Positions 34,035-42,331 of a DNA stretch of 64,000 nt are shown one piece after another. Below the pieces are notes generated by a model. The model saw only the letters and a program-made list of their open reading frames with translations. It had not been told where the DNA came from and did not search any database. Numbering within the stretch: position 1 is the first letter of the stretch; each line of letters begins with the position of its first letter. The stretch is taken from positions 558,001 to 622,000 of the forward strand of contig NZ_QQRR01000001.1 of assembly GCF_003439925.1 (NCBI RefSeq), written 5' to 3'. This DNA comes from Haloprofundus halophilus. GTDB lineage: Archaea > Halobacteriota > Halobacteria > Halobacteriales > Haloferacaceae. The position numbers and the translations under genes are program-made.

Positions 34035-34667
34035 ATGCCCGTCACACACCTCCCGCTGCGCCGCTCCGCCTCGGTCGGTGCAGTCGTGTACGCGGTCGGT
34101 TACGCGGTGGCGCTCGTTGCGACCGCCGGATACGCTGGTGCGGTCGCCGCCGTCGAAGTCGCTGGTGAGACGACGGACGCCGCCCCGCTCGGCGAGATTT
34201 TGGGTGTCGACCCCGCGTCGTGGATCACCTCCGGTTGGCTGTTCTACAACGCCCATCTCGTCCCGACGAGCGTCCCCATCGCCGACGCCGTCAATGGACT
34301 CGGCGGGTTGACGAACCGTTCGCTTCTGGCGACTCTCGGCGGACCGCTGTACGCGCTGTATCTGCTGCCGCCGCTGTTGCTCCTCGCGGCGGGCTACGTC
34401 GTCGTTCGGACGAGCGAAACGCCCGGCGAGAACGGCGCGCGAAACGCCGGGGCGAGCGTCGTCGCCGGCTATTTCCCGCTGTTTCTTCTCGGGGCGTTCG
34501 TCTTCACCGTCGGCGCGGCGGACGCGCGGACCGTCGCGTCACCCGCCGGGCTTCCGTCCGTGTTCCTCGGTCTGGTGTATCCGCTGGTGTTCGGGAGCAT
34601 AGGCGGGTTGGTGGCGGGCAGACGTGCCACGGCGTCGACGCCGACCGGAGAAGTCGCTGACGCGTAG
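34035..34667 (+). CDS. Haloarchaeal polytopic membrane protein
   Basis: 210 residues from ATG 34035 with about five membrane helices. It includes SGWLFYNAHLVPTSVP between helices one and two, a motif I associate with a haloarchaeal membrane family (possibly DUF7978). No catalytic residues evident. ATG 34008 is in frame and preceded by GGGGGAAA, so a nine-residue longer N-terminus is possible. The gene is divergent from the helicase. A hairpin with T-run lies 99 bases after its stop. Confidence 0.7.
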   Translation: MPVTHLPLRRSASVGAVVYAVGYAVALVATAGYAGAVAAVEVAGETTDAAPLGEILGVDPASWITSGWLFYNAHLVPTSVPIADAVNGLGGLTNRSLLATLGGPLYALYLLPPLLLLAAGYVVVRTSETPGENGARNAGASVVAGYFPLFLLGAFVFTVGAADARTVASPAGLPSVFLGLVYPLVFGSIGGLVAGRRATASTPTGEVADA

Positions 34668-35062
34668 CGAGACGGGTGGTGGCTCCTCGAAAGAGGACTC
34701 TACTGGGGCAGGAGCCCTCAGAACGTAACAGAACTGTCGTGCGGAATCGAGAGGACTCCTCTCTCGCGGGCCCGCTTTTTCGCATCCCGGACGTTGGACT
34801 CGCGTCGAACGGGCACGTTTGAGTTCCAGACTCGTTGCGAAATCGACATCTGGAAGTGAACGGAAGCTGTTGTTTTTGTGTGTGATTAACTGGGTCAAAA
34901 CCTCCCTTTTCCCTATCGAGCATCTACCGAACGAGTGAGAAAGTACGCACTGTACGTCCATTGTCTCGATCGACACGAGTAGGACAGTGACCTCACCGTT
35001 TGCGTCGTTAGTTACACCCATATGGAGCGTATCACGCAGTCCAGACTCGCGCCGCTTTGCCT
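34668..35062. other. 395-base noncoding stretch, lower GC
   Basis: Bases 34860-35040 are clearly less GC-rich than the surroundings. A 160-codon minus-strand frame crosses it but has no motif and mixed composition, so I reject it. A 15-base palindrome GAGAGGACTCCTCTC is at 34749-34763, just before the terminator-like hairpin. The promoter of the HalOD1 gene must lie in the last part (CATATGGAG near 35020 is a weak candidate). Confidence 0.5.
34766..34780 (+). terminator. GC hairpin followed by five T
   Basis: GCGGGCCCGC (34766-34775) is a perfect palindrome directly followed by TTTTT (34776-34780), like an intrinsic terminator for the membrane-protein gene that ends at 34667. Archaeal termination relies mostly on the T-run. 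Confidence 0.5.
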
Positions 35063-35392
35063 ATGACCAATCAGCATACGCCGAACGGCGACGACCAGCA
35101 ATGTAAATCGACAACCGCCTACCGACACACGTTCGACTGGCAGACAGACTCAGTAAGTGAAGAGCTCGTCAAGGCAGTAGCCGAGTTGACGAACTCGGAA
35201 CCGACCGAACTGCCGGTTCTCGCGGACTCCGTCGACCCCGACGCCCTCGACAACCTCTTTCGAAATCGCGCCGATGGTCGCCCCCGCGACACCGACGGTC
35301 GCCTCGTCTTCGACTACGACGGTCACCAAGTCCGGATTACGACCGACGGCACGATTGCCGTCGACGTGGCCGAATCTCCGAGTGGCGACTGA
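35063..35392 (+). CDS. HalOD1 output-domain protein
   Basis: 109 residues. After a polar N-terminus comes the haloarchaeal output domain 1: VSEELVKAVAELTNSEPTEL, LADSVDPDALDNLF and a C-terminal strand pair (LVFDYDGHQVRITTDGTIAV). HalOD1 proteins are short, very numerous in haloarchaea and often act beside sensor or regulator genes; the mechanism is unknown. Here it stands alone. Base composition is lower in GC than neighbouring genes, suggesting looser selection or recent acquisition. The ATG at 35063 is preferred over a TTG two codons earlier. Confidence 0.82.
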   Translation: MTNQHTPNGDDQQCKSTTAYRHTFDWQTDSVSEELVKAVAELTNSEPTELPVLADSVDPDALDNLFRNRADGRPRDTDGRLVFDYDGHQVRITTDGTIAVDVAESPSGD

Positions 35393-35530
35393 CCTCGATT
35401 CGTCCGTGCTGTCGTTCTACGAGTCGTCGAAATCGAGAACCGCCACTGCTCGTTCGCGCTCTGCACCGGACAAGTCGAGTCGGTCGTTCGGATGTCGCAA
35501 CGACGGAGAGCCGCCGTCGAGCGCGCCGTC

Positions 35531-36685
35531 CTACAGCATCCCGCCGTCGTCCAACCGCTCGACGGCTTCCTGTAGTCGCTCCTTGCTCGCCGCGTAGGAG
35601 ATGCGAGCGTAACCGGGTGCGCCGAAGGCGCTGCCGGGGACGGTGGCGACGTGCGCCTCCTGAATCGCGTCCTCGCACCACTGCTGGTCGTCGTCAGCGA
35701 CGGGAATCATCATGTAGAACGCGCCGTCGGGGACGGAAACGTCGACGCCGCGTTCGTCGAACATCTCGACGAGCATGTCGCGGCGCTCCTCGAACGCCTG
35801 CACCATCTGGTCGACCGCCGTCTCGGTGTTCGTGATGGCTTCGACGCCCGCGTGCTGGACGAAGTTCACCGCACACGACACCGAGTGACTGTGGAGCTTT
35901 CCTGCCTCGGAGACGAGTTCTTCGGGCGCGTGGAGGTAGCCGAGACGCCACCCGGTCATCGAGTACGCCTTCGAGAAGCCGTTGATGGTGATGGTCCGGT
36001 CTTCCATCCCCTCCAAGGTGGCGAGACTCGTGTGTTCGACGCCGTACGTGATCTGCTCGTATATCTCGTCGGAGATGACCGCGAAGTCGTGGTCGACCGC
36101 GAGGTCGCGGACGCCTTCGAGCGCCGCGTCGGAGTAGACGGCCCCCGTGGGGTTGCTCGGGGAGTTGACGACCAAGAGCTCAGTATCGTCGGAGACAGCG
36201 TCCGCAAGTTCGTCGAGCGCCGGTTCGAGTTGGAACTCGTGCGGCGAAAGGTCGACGCGTGAGAGGTCGCCGCCGGCCAACTTGACCATCGCCTCGTAGG
36301 AGACCCACGCCGGGTCGAGGAGGACGACCTCGTCGCCGTCGTCGACTACGGTCTGTATCGTCTCGTACAGCGCCTGCTTGCCGCCGGGCGTGACGATTAT
36401 CTCCCCGGCTTCGGCGTCGATGCCGTCGCCGCGGAGTTTCTCGGCGATAGCCTCGCGGAGTTCGGTGATTCCGTTCGAGGAGGTGTAGCCGGTGTGTCCG
36501 GCGGCCATCGCGTCCTGTCCCGCCTGGACGACGTTCTCGGGCGTCGGGAAGTCGGGTTCGCCGACCGAGAGGTCGACGACGTCGACGCCGTCGGCTTCGA
36601 GTTCGCCCGCGAGGTTGCTGATGGCGAGCGTCGCGCTCGGTTCGACACGGCCGACACGGTCAGAGAAATCGAATTCGTAGCTCAT
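35531..36685 (-). CDS. Class I/II aminotransferase, aspartate aminotransferase type
   Basis: 384 residues, PLP-dependent fold type I. The Schiff-base Lys is in NGFSKAYSMTGWRLGY; the cofactor Asn and Asp/Tyr sites are in NSPSNPTGAVYS and VISDEIYEQITY; the substrate carboxylate Arg is in the late GYARISYA. This subgroup usually transfers the amino group between aspartate or other amino acids and 2-oxoglutarate. The gene overlaps ribH by 4 bases (ATGA), so translation is coupled, although the pathways differ. The substrate assignment is by family only. Confidence 0.92.
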   Translation of the reverse strand: MSYEFDFSDRVGRVEPSATLAISNLAGELEADGVDVVDLSVGEPDFPTPENVVQAGQDAMAAGHTGYTSSNGITELREAIAEKLRGDGIDAEAGEIIVTPGGKQALYETIQTVVDDGDEVVLLDPAWVSYEAMVKLAGGDLSRVDLSPHEFQLEPALDELADAVSDDTELLVVNSPSNPTGAVYSDAALEGVRDLAVDHDFAVISDEIYEQITYGVEHTSLATLEGMEDRTITINGFSKAYSMTGWRLGYLHAPEELVSEAGKLHSHSVSCAVNFVQHAGVEAITNTETAVDQMVQAFEERRDMLVEMFDERGVDVSVPDGAFYMMIPVADDDQQWCEDAIQEAHVATVPGSAFGAPGYARISYAASKERLQEAVERLDDGGML

Positions 36686-37086
36686 GGAAGTTCCTCCAGT
36701 AGGTCGAGTGCGGCGTCGACGGCGTCGGCTCCCTTGCCGACGCGTTCGCGCGCTTCGGCGCCGCTCATACCCGGACCGCTGACGCCGAAGGTGACGGGTA
36801 CGTCGCGGTCGAGGCTCACCTGCGTGAGCCCCTGCGCCGTCGCGTCGGCGATGACCCGGTCGTGGTCGGTGTCGCCGGTGACGATCGCGCCGACGACGGC
36901 GACGGCGTCGACGTCGTCGCGGCGAGCGAGTCGGTCCGCCGCCAGCGGGGCGTCGTACGCGCCCGGCACGTGGACCGTCTCGGCGACCGTCGCGCCGCGC
37001 GCTTCGGCCGCGTCGCGGGCGGTCGCCTCCATCTCCTCGGTGACCGACGAGTTGAACCTCGCCGCCACCAGTCCGAGTGTGACCAT
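36682..37086 (-). CDS. ribH: 6,7-dimethyl-8-ribityllumazine synthase
   Basis: 134 residues, the archaeal-size RibH. It condenses 5-amino-6-ribitylamino-uracil with 3,4-dihydroxy-2-butanone 4-phosphate in riboflavin synthesis and usually assembles into pentamers or larger shells. Visible features: N-terminal AARFNSSVTEEM, the VPGAYDAPLAA substrate loop, VVGAIVTGDTDHDRVI with the phosphate-site and catalytic His, and late VTFGVSG. The start ATG 37086 agrees with homologues; the frame upstream is not conserved. First gene of a two-gene operon with the aminotransferase. Confidence 0.93.
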   Translation of the reverse strand: MVTLGLVAARFNSSVTEEMEATARDAAEARGATVAETVHVPGAYDAPLAADRLARRDDVDAVAVVGAIVTGDTDHDRVIADATAQGLTQVSLDRDVPVTFGVSGPGMSGAEARERVGKGADAVDAALDLLEELP

Positions 37087-37269
37087 ACGGGTGAGGTGGA
37101 GAGGCCGGCCCAAAGACCTACCGTTAGCCGCCGCGATTGCGGCGGTCGACACGGTTCGTCGACTCGGTTTATCGGTTCGATTCGTCGGACCGGTCGGTGG
37201 CCGCTCGGGGGCCGGTCGGTCTGGCGACGAACACAAGAGTTGTTATGCCCCGTGTGCGAGAGGCGAGGT

Positions 37270-39108
37270 ATGACTAGCGACGACGGGGTCGGTGCGTCGG
37301 CACCGACGAACGCCGTCAGCCGTTCGGAATCGGAGACGGCGACGCCGGAGCCGCTACTGGCCGGCGCTCGGACGCTCTACGCGGTCCTCGCCGTCACCGC
37401 CCTCGCCCTCCTCGCACGCGTCGTCGGCCTCGGCGCGCGAATCATGCACTGGGACGAAGGCAGAGTCGGCTACTGGGCGCTGCGCTACCACGAGAACGGC
37501 GAGTTCTTCTACCGCCCCATCATCCACGGCCCGTTCATCCCCGTCGTCAACGACTGGGTGTTCACGCTCGTCGGCGTCTCGGACTTCTCCGCCCGCCTCG
37601 TCGTCGCCGTCGTCGGCGGCCTCTTCCCGTTGGCGGCGTGGCTGTTCCGCGAGCACCTCGACGACACAGAGGTCGTCGGCCTCGCGCTCGTCCTCGCGGC
37701 CAACCCCCTCCTCGTCTACTACTCGCGGTTCATGCGAAACGACGTGCTCGTCGCCGCGTTCTCCGTGTTCGCGCTCGGCTTCGTCGTCCGCGCCGTCGAC
37801 ACCGGCAGACTCCGCTATCTGTACTTCGCGGCTGTGTCGATGGGACTCGCGTTCACGACGAAAGGAAACGCGATTCTCTACATCGCGTGCTACCTCGGGG
37901 CGGCGGTGCTGGTGTTCGACCACCGGCTCGTCGAACTCGCCGCTCGTGGCGACTCCGTCGGGAGCTACCTCCGTTCGCGACCGGCGTGGGCCAAGCGAAG
38001 GCTGACGAGCCGGTGGAACACGTTCGAGTACGGCGCGGGCGTCCTCGCCGTAAACGTCGTCGGCGCGCTCCTCGTGTTCCTCGCCATCGTGGCGTTCTTC
38101 TACGCGCCGCGCCCGGAGCTCGGGCAGGCGCTCGGCAATCCGGCGGCGCTGCCCGGCGTGCTCGACGAGGCGACGGTCGGCGCGGCCGAGTCGTTCTACG
38201 ACAGTTGGGGGTCGGGCGACCACCAGGACCACCCGTACCTACCGTTCTTCTACGGCCTCTCGGAGACGCTCGTCTACGGCGCGGGGCTCACGCTCGTCTT
38301 CGCCGTCGTCGGCCTCGCCGTCGACGGGTACGGCAGTCGTAGCGCACAGGTCGACGGCGGGGGCGACGGCGGAGGGCGCGGCCGCCGCGGCCGCCGGTGG
38401 CTCGTCGCGTTCGGCCTCTACTGGGGCGTCGCCAGCCTCGTCGGCTACCCCATCGCCACCGACATCGAGGCCCCGTGGGCCGCCGTCCACGTCGTCGTCC
38501 CGCTGGCGTTCCCCGCGAGCGTCGGCATCGCCTACCTCTATCGGGAGACGCGCGCCTCCGTCGTCGCCCGCGACACCGTCAGCGTCGGACTCGCCGCCAT
38601 CGTCGTCGTCGCGGCGCTGTCGGGCGTCGTCGGGGCGAACGCCGCCTACATCGACAGCACCAGTCAGGAGGACAAGGAGGTGCTCCAGTGGGCGCAACCC
38701 GACAACGATCTGAAGGCGACGATGCAGACGGTCGGACGAATCGCCGAGACGAACGAAGGCGTCGACGTGCTGTTCTACGGCAGCTACCACCCGACGACCG
38801 ACGAGACGCTGCTGTACGTCGAGAACGAGGAGAGTCTCGAACGGATGCCGCCCGGCGGCCCGGCGTGGCACAGCCGCCTGCCGCTGCCGTGGTATCTCGA
38901 ACGCGTCGACGCGAACGTGACGAGCACCGAGCCCAGCGAGAACGGAACGGAGCTACAGAACCCGCCGCCCGTCGTCGTCGCCTACGAGTGGGAGGCCGAC
39001 AACCTCCGCGAGCAGTTGCCGGGGTACACCGAACACAGACATCTGTTCCGCCTCTGGAGCGACGAAGTCGTCGTCTTCGTCGACGAGTCGGCGATACCCG
39101 AGGAGTGA
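37270..39108 (+). CDS. Agl23-type membrane protein (flippase-associated, PMT-like fold)
   Basis: 612 residues with about eleven membrane helices in the first two thirds and a soluble outer domain at the C-terminus. The first external loop has HWDEGRVGYW with Asp62-Glu63, the acidic pair typical of GT-C glycosyltransferases. The next segment (NGEFFYRPIIHGPF) and YYSRFMRNDVLVAAF are conserved in the TIGR03663/Agl23 family. Agl23 is associated with moving dolichol-linked sugars for archaeal N-glycosylation. No other agl genes flank it. The ATG at 37270 is directly preceded by GAGGCGAGGT. Confidence 0.83.
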   Translation: MTSDDGVGASAPTNAVSRSESETATPEPLLAGARTLYAVLAVTALALLARVVGLGARIMHWDEGRVGYWALRYHENGEFFYRPIIHGPFIPVVNDWVFTLVGVSDFSARLVVAVVGGLFPLAAWLFREHLDDTEVVGLALVLAANPLLVYYSRFMRNDVLVAAFSVFALGFVVRAVDTGRLRYLYFAAVSMGLAFTTKGNAILYIACYLGAAVLVFDHRLVELAARGDSVGSYLRSRPAWAKRRLTSRWNTFEYGAGVLAVNVVGALLVFLAIVAFFYAPRPELGQALGNPAALPGVLDEATVGAAESFYDSWGSGDHQDHPYLPFFYGLSETLVYGAGLTLVFAVVGLAVDGYGSRSAQVDGGGDGGGRGRRGRRWLVAFGLYWGVASLVGYPIATDIEAPWAAVHVVVPLAFPASVGIAYLYRETRASVVARDTVSVGLAAIVVVAALSGVVGANAAYIDSTSQEDKEVLQWAQPDNDLKATMQTVGRIAETNEGVDVLFYGSYHPTTDETLLYVENEESLERMPPGGPAWHSRLPLPWYLERVDANVTSTEPSENGTELQNPPPVVVAYEWEADNLREQLPGYTEHRHLFRLWSDEVVVFVDESAIPEE

Positions 39109-39285
39109 CGCGTCCGCCGCGAGCGTGGACGACCATCGCCTTACCGCGCATCGTTGCGACACGCATCGCCCCATCGCGCACCGTCACCACAGGCGTTCGT
39201 ACGCCGCGCATCGGTGCACACGTTCGTGTCTATTTCGACAGACAGTGAGCAACGTTTATGCAGTAACATCCACAACCGAGCGACC

Positions 39286-40476
39286 GTGACTCTCACGCTT
39301 CCCGGTCCGACGATAGGCGTCGTCGGCGGCGGGCAACTCGGCCGGATGCTGGCGGAGGCGGCCGCTCCCCTCGGCGTCGACGTCGTCGTCCTCGACCCGA
39401 CGCCGGACTGCCCCGCGTCGGTCGTCGCCGAACAGGTCGACGGCTCGTTCGACGACCCCGAGGGCGTCCGCGAACTCGCCGAGCGCGCCGACGTGCTGAC
39501 GTTCGAGATTGAACTGGCCGACCCAGACATTCTGGAGTCCGTGCGAGACGAGTACGGCGTCGCCGTCCACCCCTCGCCGGAGACGCTGCGGACGATTCAG
39601 GACAAACTCGTCCAGAAGCGGACGCTCGAAGACGCCGGCGTTCCGGTCCCGCCGTTCCGCCGCGTCGACGACGTCTCCGACCTGGAGGCCGCCGTCGAGG
39701 CGTTCGGCGCGGTGATGCTGAAGGCGCGCACCGGCGGCTACGACGGACGAGGGAACGTCCCCGTCCACTCCGTCGACGAGGCCGAAGACGCGCTGGCGGA
39801 ACTCGGCGGCGCGCCCGCGATGGCCGAGTCGTTCGTCGAGTTCGAGCGGGAACTGTCGGTCATCGCCGTCCGCGGCGACCGGGAGTTGAAAACGTTCCCC
39901 GCCGGCGAGAACGTCCACGAGGACGAGATTCTGCGCGAGACGGTCGTTCCCGCGCGGACCACGGACGACGTTCGAGCGCGCGCCGAGGAAGTCGCTCACG
40001 ACGTGCTGTCGCTGCTCGACGGCCGCGGCGTCTTCGGCATCGAACTGTTCGAGTCCGACGGCGAGATATCGGTGAACGAGATCGCCCCGCGACCGCACAA
40101 CTCCGGCCACTGGACTATCGAGGGAGCGCTGACCTCGCAGTTCGAGCAGCACGCTCGGTCGGTGCTCGGGTGGCCGCTGGGTGCGACGAACCGACGGGGT
40201 GTCGCCGTCAGCGCGAACCTCCTCGGCGACGTCGAGGAGACGCAACCAGCCGAGCTTCGCGGCGTCGAGACGGCGCTGTCGACGCCGGGTGCGAGCCTCC
40301 ATTGGTACGGTAAGCACGAGGTCCGCCCGCTACGGAAGATGGGCCACGTGACGCTCGTCGACGACGAGCGGGGAGACGCGACGACCGACGACCTGCTGGA
40401 AACCGCACGCGGCCTCGCGGACGAGCTAACGTTCGGCGACGGCGGATTCGGAGACACCACGGAGACGCGAGAATGA
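39286..40476 (+). CDS. purK: N5-carboxyaminoimidazole ribonucleotide synthase
   Basis: 396 residues, ATP-grasp enzyme that carboxylates AIR with bicarbonate and ATP to N5-CAIR. Visible: N-terminal GVVGGGQLGRMLAEAA, the grasp segment LKARTGGYDGRGN, MAESFVEFERELSV, and the Mg2+ site EISVNEIAPRPHNSGHWT. The start is GTG 39286; TTTATGC about 30 bases ahead is the likely TATA box, so the message is near-leaderless. It overlaps purE by 4 bases, and the product passes directly to PurE. Confidence 0.95.
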   Translation: MTLTLPGPTIGVVGGGQLGRMLAEAAAPLGVDVVVLDPTPDCPASVVAEQVDGSFDDPEGVRELAERADVLTFEIELADPDILESVRDEYGVAVHPSPETLRTIQDKLVQKRTLEDAGVPVPPFRRVDDVSDLEAAVEAFGAVMLKARTGGYDGRGNVPVHSVDEAEDALAELGGAPAMAESFVEFERELSVIAVRGDRELKTFPAGENVHEDEILRETVVPARTTDDVRARAEEVAHDVLSLLDGRGVFGIELFESDGEISVNEIAPRPHNSGHWTIEGALTSQFEQHARSVLGWPLGATNRRGVAVSANLLGDVEETQPAELRGVETALSTPGASLHWYGKHEVRPLRKMGHVTLVDDERGDATTDDLLETARGLADELTFGDGGFGDTTETRE

Positions 40477-41090
40477 CCGACGAGATACGGGACCTCATCG
40501 ACCAGTTGGAAGCGGAGGCCGAAGAGAACAAACCGGCCGCGGAGACGCCCGACGTCGGTATCATCATGGGTTCGGACTCGGACCTCGACGTGATGGCCGG
40601 CGCGTACGAAGCGCTCGAAACGCTGGGGTTCGAAGAGCAGACCGAGTACGACGACGCCCCCGATTCGCGTTTCTCGTTCGAGAGCTACGTCGTCTCCGCA
40701 CATCGGACGCCGAAGTTGATGTACGCCTACGGCGAGACGGCCGCCGCGCGCGGCGTCGAAGTCATCATCGCCGGCGCGGGCGGGAAGTCCGCGGACCTGC
40801 CCAACATGACCGCGTCCATCGCCTACCCCCTCCCCGTAATCGGCGTCCCGGTCCAAGAGAAGTCCGTGGACTCGGTCATCGGCATGCCCACAGGCGCGCC
40901 GATAGTCGCCGTCGACGCCGGAAAGTCGTTCAACGCGGGACTGTCGGCGGGCCAGATTCTCTCTCGCGCGCACGAAGAACTTGTAGACCGACTCGTCGAG
41001 TACCACGACGGTCTCCAGAGCGACGTCGCCGAGGCCTCCCGCGACCTCCACCGACTCGGCCTCGACGGCTACAGGGGCCGAAAGGGCTAA
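40473..41090 (+). CDS. purE: N5-carboxyaminoimidazole ribonucleotide mutase, with extra acidic segments
   Basis: 205 residues, longer than the usual roughly 160-170. The class I PurE core is present: GIIMGSDSD, SAHRTP, AGAGGKSADLPNMTAS, GVPVQ and the SFNAGLSAGQIL helix. Two additions explain the length: an acidic N-terminal helix (about 1-25, DEIRDLIDQLEAEAEENKP) and an insertion (QTEYDDAPDSRFSFES) before the catalytic SAHRTP. The enzyme turns N5-CAIR into CAIR. It is translationally coupled to purK. CCGACGCGTCGG at 41093-41104 follows the stop. Confidence 0.94.
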   Translation: MTDEIRDLIDQLEAEAEENKPAAETPDVGIIMGSDSDLDVMAGAYEALETLGFEEQTEYDDAPDSRFSFESYVVSAHRTPKLMYAYGETAAARGVEVIIAGAGGKSADLPNMTASIAYPLPVIGVPVQEKSVDSVIGMPTGAPIVAVDAGKSFNAGLSAGQILSRAHEELVDRLVEYHDGLQSDVAEASRDLHRLGLDGYRGRKG

Positions 41091-41177
41091 TACCGACGCG
41101 TCGGCGGCCACTCCTCGCCGAATCGCGGCCTCGGGACTCGACGGCCTCGTTTTCGCCCGAGAAAGCAACAATCAACG

Positions 41178-41185
41178 CTTATAGG
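41178..41185 (+). promoter_or_regulatory. TATA-like box of the nuo operon
   Basis: CTTATAGG about 40 bases before the nuoA ATG, preceded by AACG as a possible B-recognition element. It implies a leader of roughly a dozen bases. It is the only clear promoter before the 10.5-kb operon. Confidence 0.5.
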
Positions 41186-41222
41186 GTAGCACACCCAACC
41201 GCCGGACGTTGGAAACTCCGGT

Positions 41223-41636
41223 ATGAATCCATGGATAGCCATTGGCGCACTGGCGGTCGTCGGCATCGGCATCCCGATTGGGATGATGGCGGTGTCGGCG
41301 CTCCTACGCCCGAGTGTGCCGGAACAAGGAAAGAGCGCCACCTACGAGAGCGGTGAGATCCCGACGGGGAGCGCGCGCATCCAGTTTAACATCCAGTACT
41401 ACATGGTTGCGCTGCTGTTCGTCGTCTTCGACATCGAAACCGTCCTCATCTTCCCGTGGACCGTCATCTATCGCTCCGCGCTGGAGCAGGGTGTCAGTCT
41501 CGGAGCGGTGTTGACGCCGATGCTCGTCTTCGTCGGCATCCTCGTCGTCGGTCTCCTCTGGGCGTGGCGCAACGGCGCGGTCGAGTGGGTTAAAAGCCCG
41601 CGCGCGACCCGTCGGAAGACTGAGAGGCAATCATGA
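41223..41636 (+). CDS. nuoA: NADH-quinone oxidoreductase-like subunit A
   Basis: 137 residues, three membrane helices. The loop after helix 1 has the conserved KSATYESGEIPTGSARIQFNIQYY segment, where the Cys common in bacterial NuoA is replaced by Ser, and helix 2 reads VALLFVVFDIETVLIFPW with the conserved Asp-x-Glu. It sits at the joint between the membrane and peripheral arms. First gene of the operon; it overlaps nuoB by 4 bases. Confidence 0.95.
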   Translation: MNPWIAIGALAVVGIGIPIGMMAVSALLRPSVPEQGKSATYESGEIPTGSARIQFNIQYYMVALLFVVFDIETVLIFPWTVIYRSALEQGVSLGAVLTPMLVFVGILVVGLLWAWRNGAVEWVKSPRATRRKTERQS

Positions 41637-42331
41637 GTAGCGACCAGCCATTCGTCACAGACGATTCACAAGTACTGACCGATACCCGCGACGCCCGCTT
41701 AGCGGGCGCAGACGACCGGTTCAACTCCAAACTTCGGGAGGCGTTCGGGTCTTCGCCGTTCATCCTCACGAAGTTCGACAAGTTCATGAACTGGGTCCGC
41801 GGCTCCTCGATGTTCATGCTGCAGTTCGGTATCGCCTGCTGCAGCATCGAGATGATGCACACGTACGCGGTGAAACACGACCTCGACCGCTTCGGGTCGG
41901 GCGTGCCGCGAGCGTCGCCGCGACAGGCCGACGTCATCATCGTGCCGGGCACCATCGTCTCGAAGTTCGCGCCGCGGATGAAGCGCGTGTACGACCAGAT
42001 GCCCGAGCCGAAGTTCGTCGTCGGCATGGGCTCCTGTACGATCTCGGGCGGCCCGTTCCAAGAGGGGTACAACGTCGTCAAGGGCGCCGAGGAGGTCATT
42101 CCGGTCGACATCCACATCCCCGGCTGCCCGCCGCGCCCCGAGGCGCTCATCTACGGCGTCGTCAAACTCCAGGAGCGCATCGCTAACGGCGAGAGCTCGC
42201 CGGTCGTCGTCAAACCGTACGAACTCGAACAGTTCGGCGACCTCGAACGCGACGAAGTCGTCGACAAACTCGCCGAGGAGATCGACACCGACGACCTCGT
42301 CATGCGCTACAACTGGGCTGATTCGCCATGA
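41633..42331 (+). CDS. nuoB: Complex I subunit B, N2 cluster protein
   Basis: 232 residues. Four Cys ligands of the terminal [4Fe-4S] cluster N2 are present: Cys69-Cys70 (ACCSIEMM), Cys135 (GSCTISGG) and Cys165 (GCPPRPEA). Electrons reach the quinone from here. The N-terminal 45 residues are a polar extension beyond the bacterial core, and the C-terminus (about 185-232) is acidic, as usual in haloarchaea. Coupled by ATGA overlaps to nuoA and nuoCD. Confidence 0.96.
   Translation: MSSDQPFVTDDSQVLTDTRDARLAGADDRFNSKLREAFGSSPFILTKFDKFMNWVRGSSMFMLQFGIACCSIEMMHTYAVKHDLDRFGSGVPRASPRQADVIIVPGTIVSKFAPRMKRVYDQMPEPKFVVGMGSCTISGGPFQEGYNVVKGAEEVIPVDIHIPGCPPRPEALIYGVVKLQERIANGESSPVVVKPYELEQFGDLERDEVVDKLAEEIDTDDLVMRYNWADSP

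Noticed and set aside
34539-35021. 160-codon minus-strand frame in the gap before the HalOD1 gene
   Set aside because: Overlaps the end of a supported gene, changes composition midway and has no motif or clear promoter.
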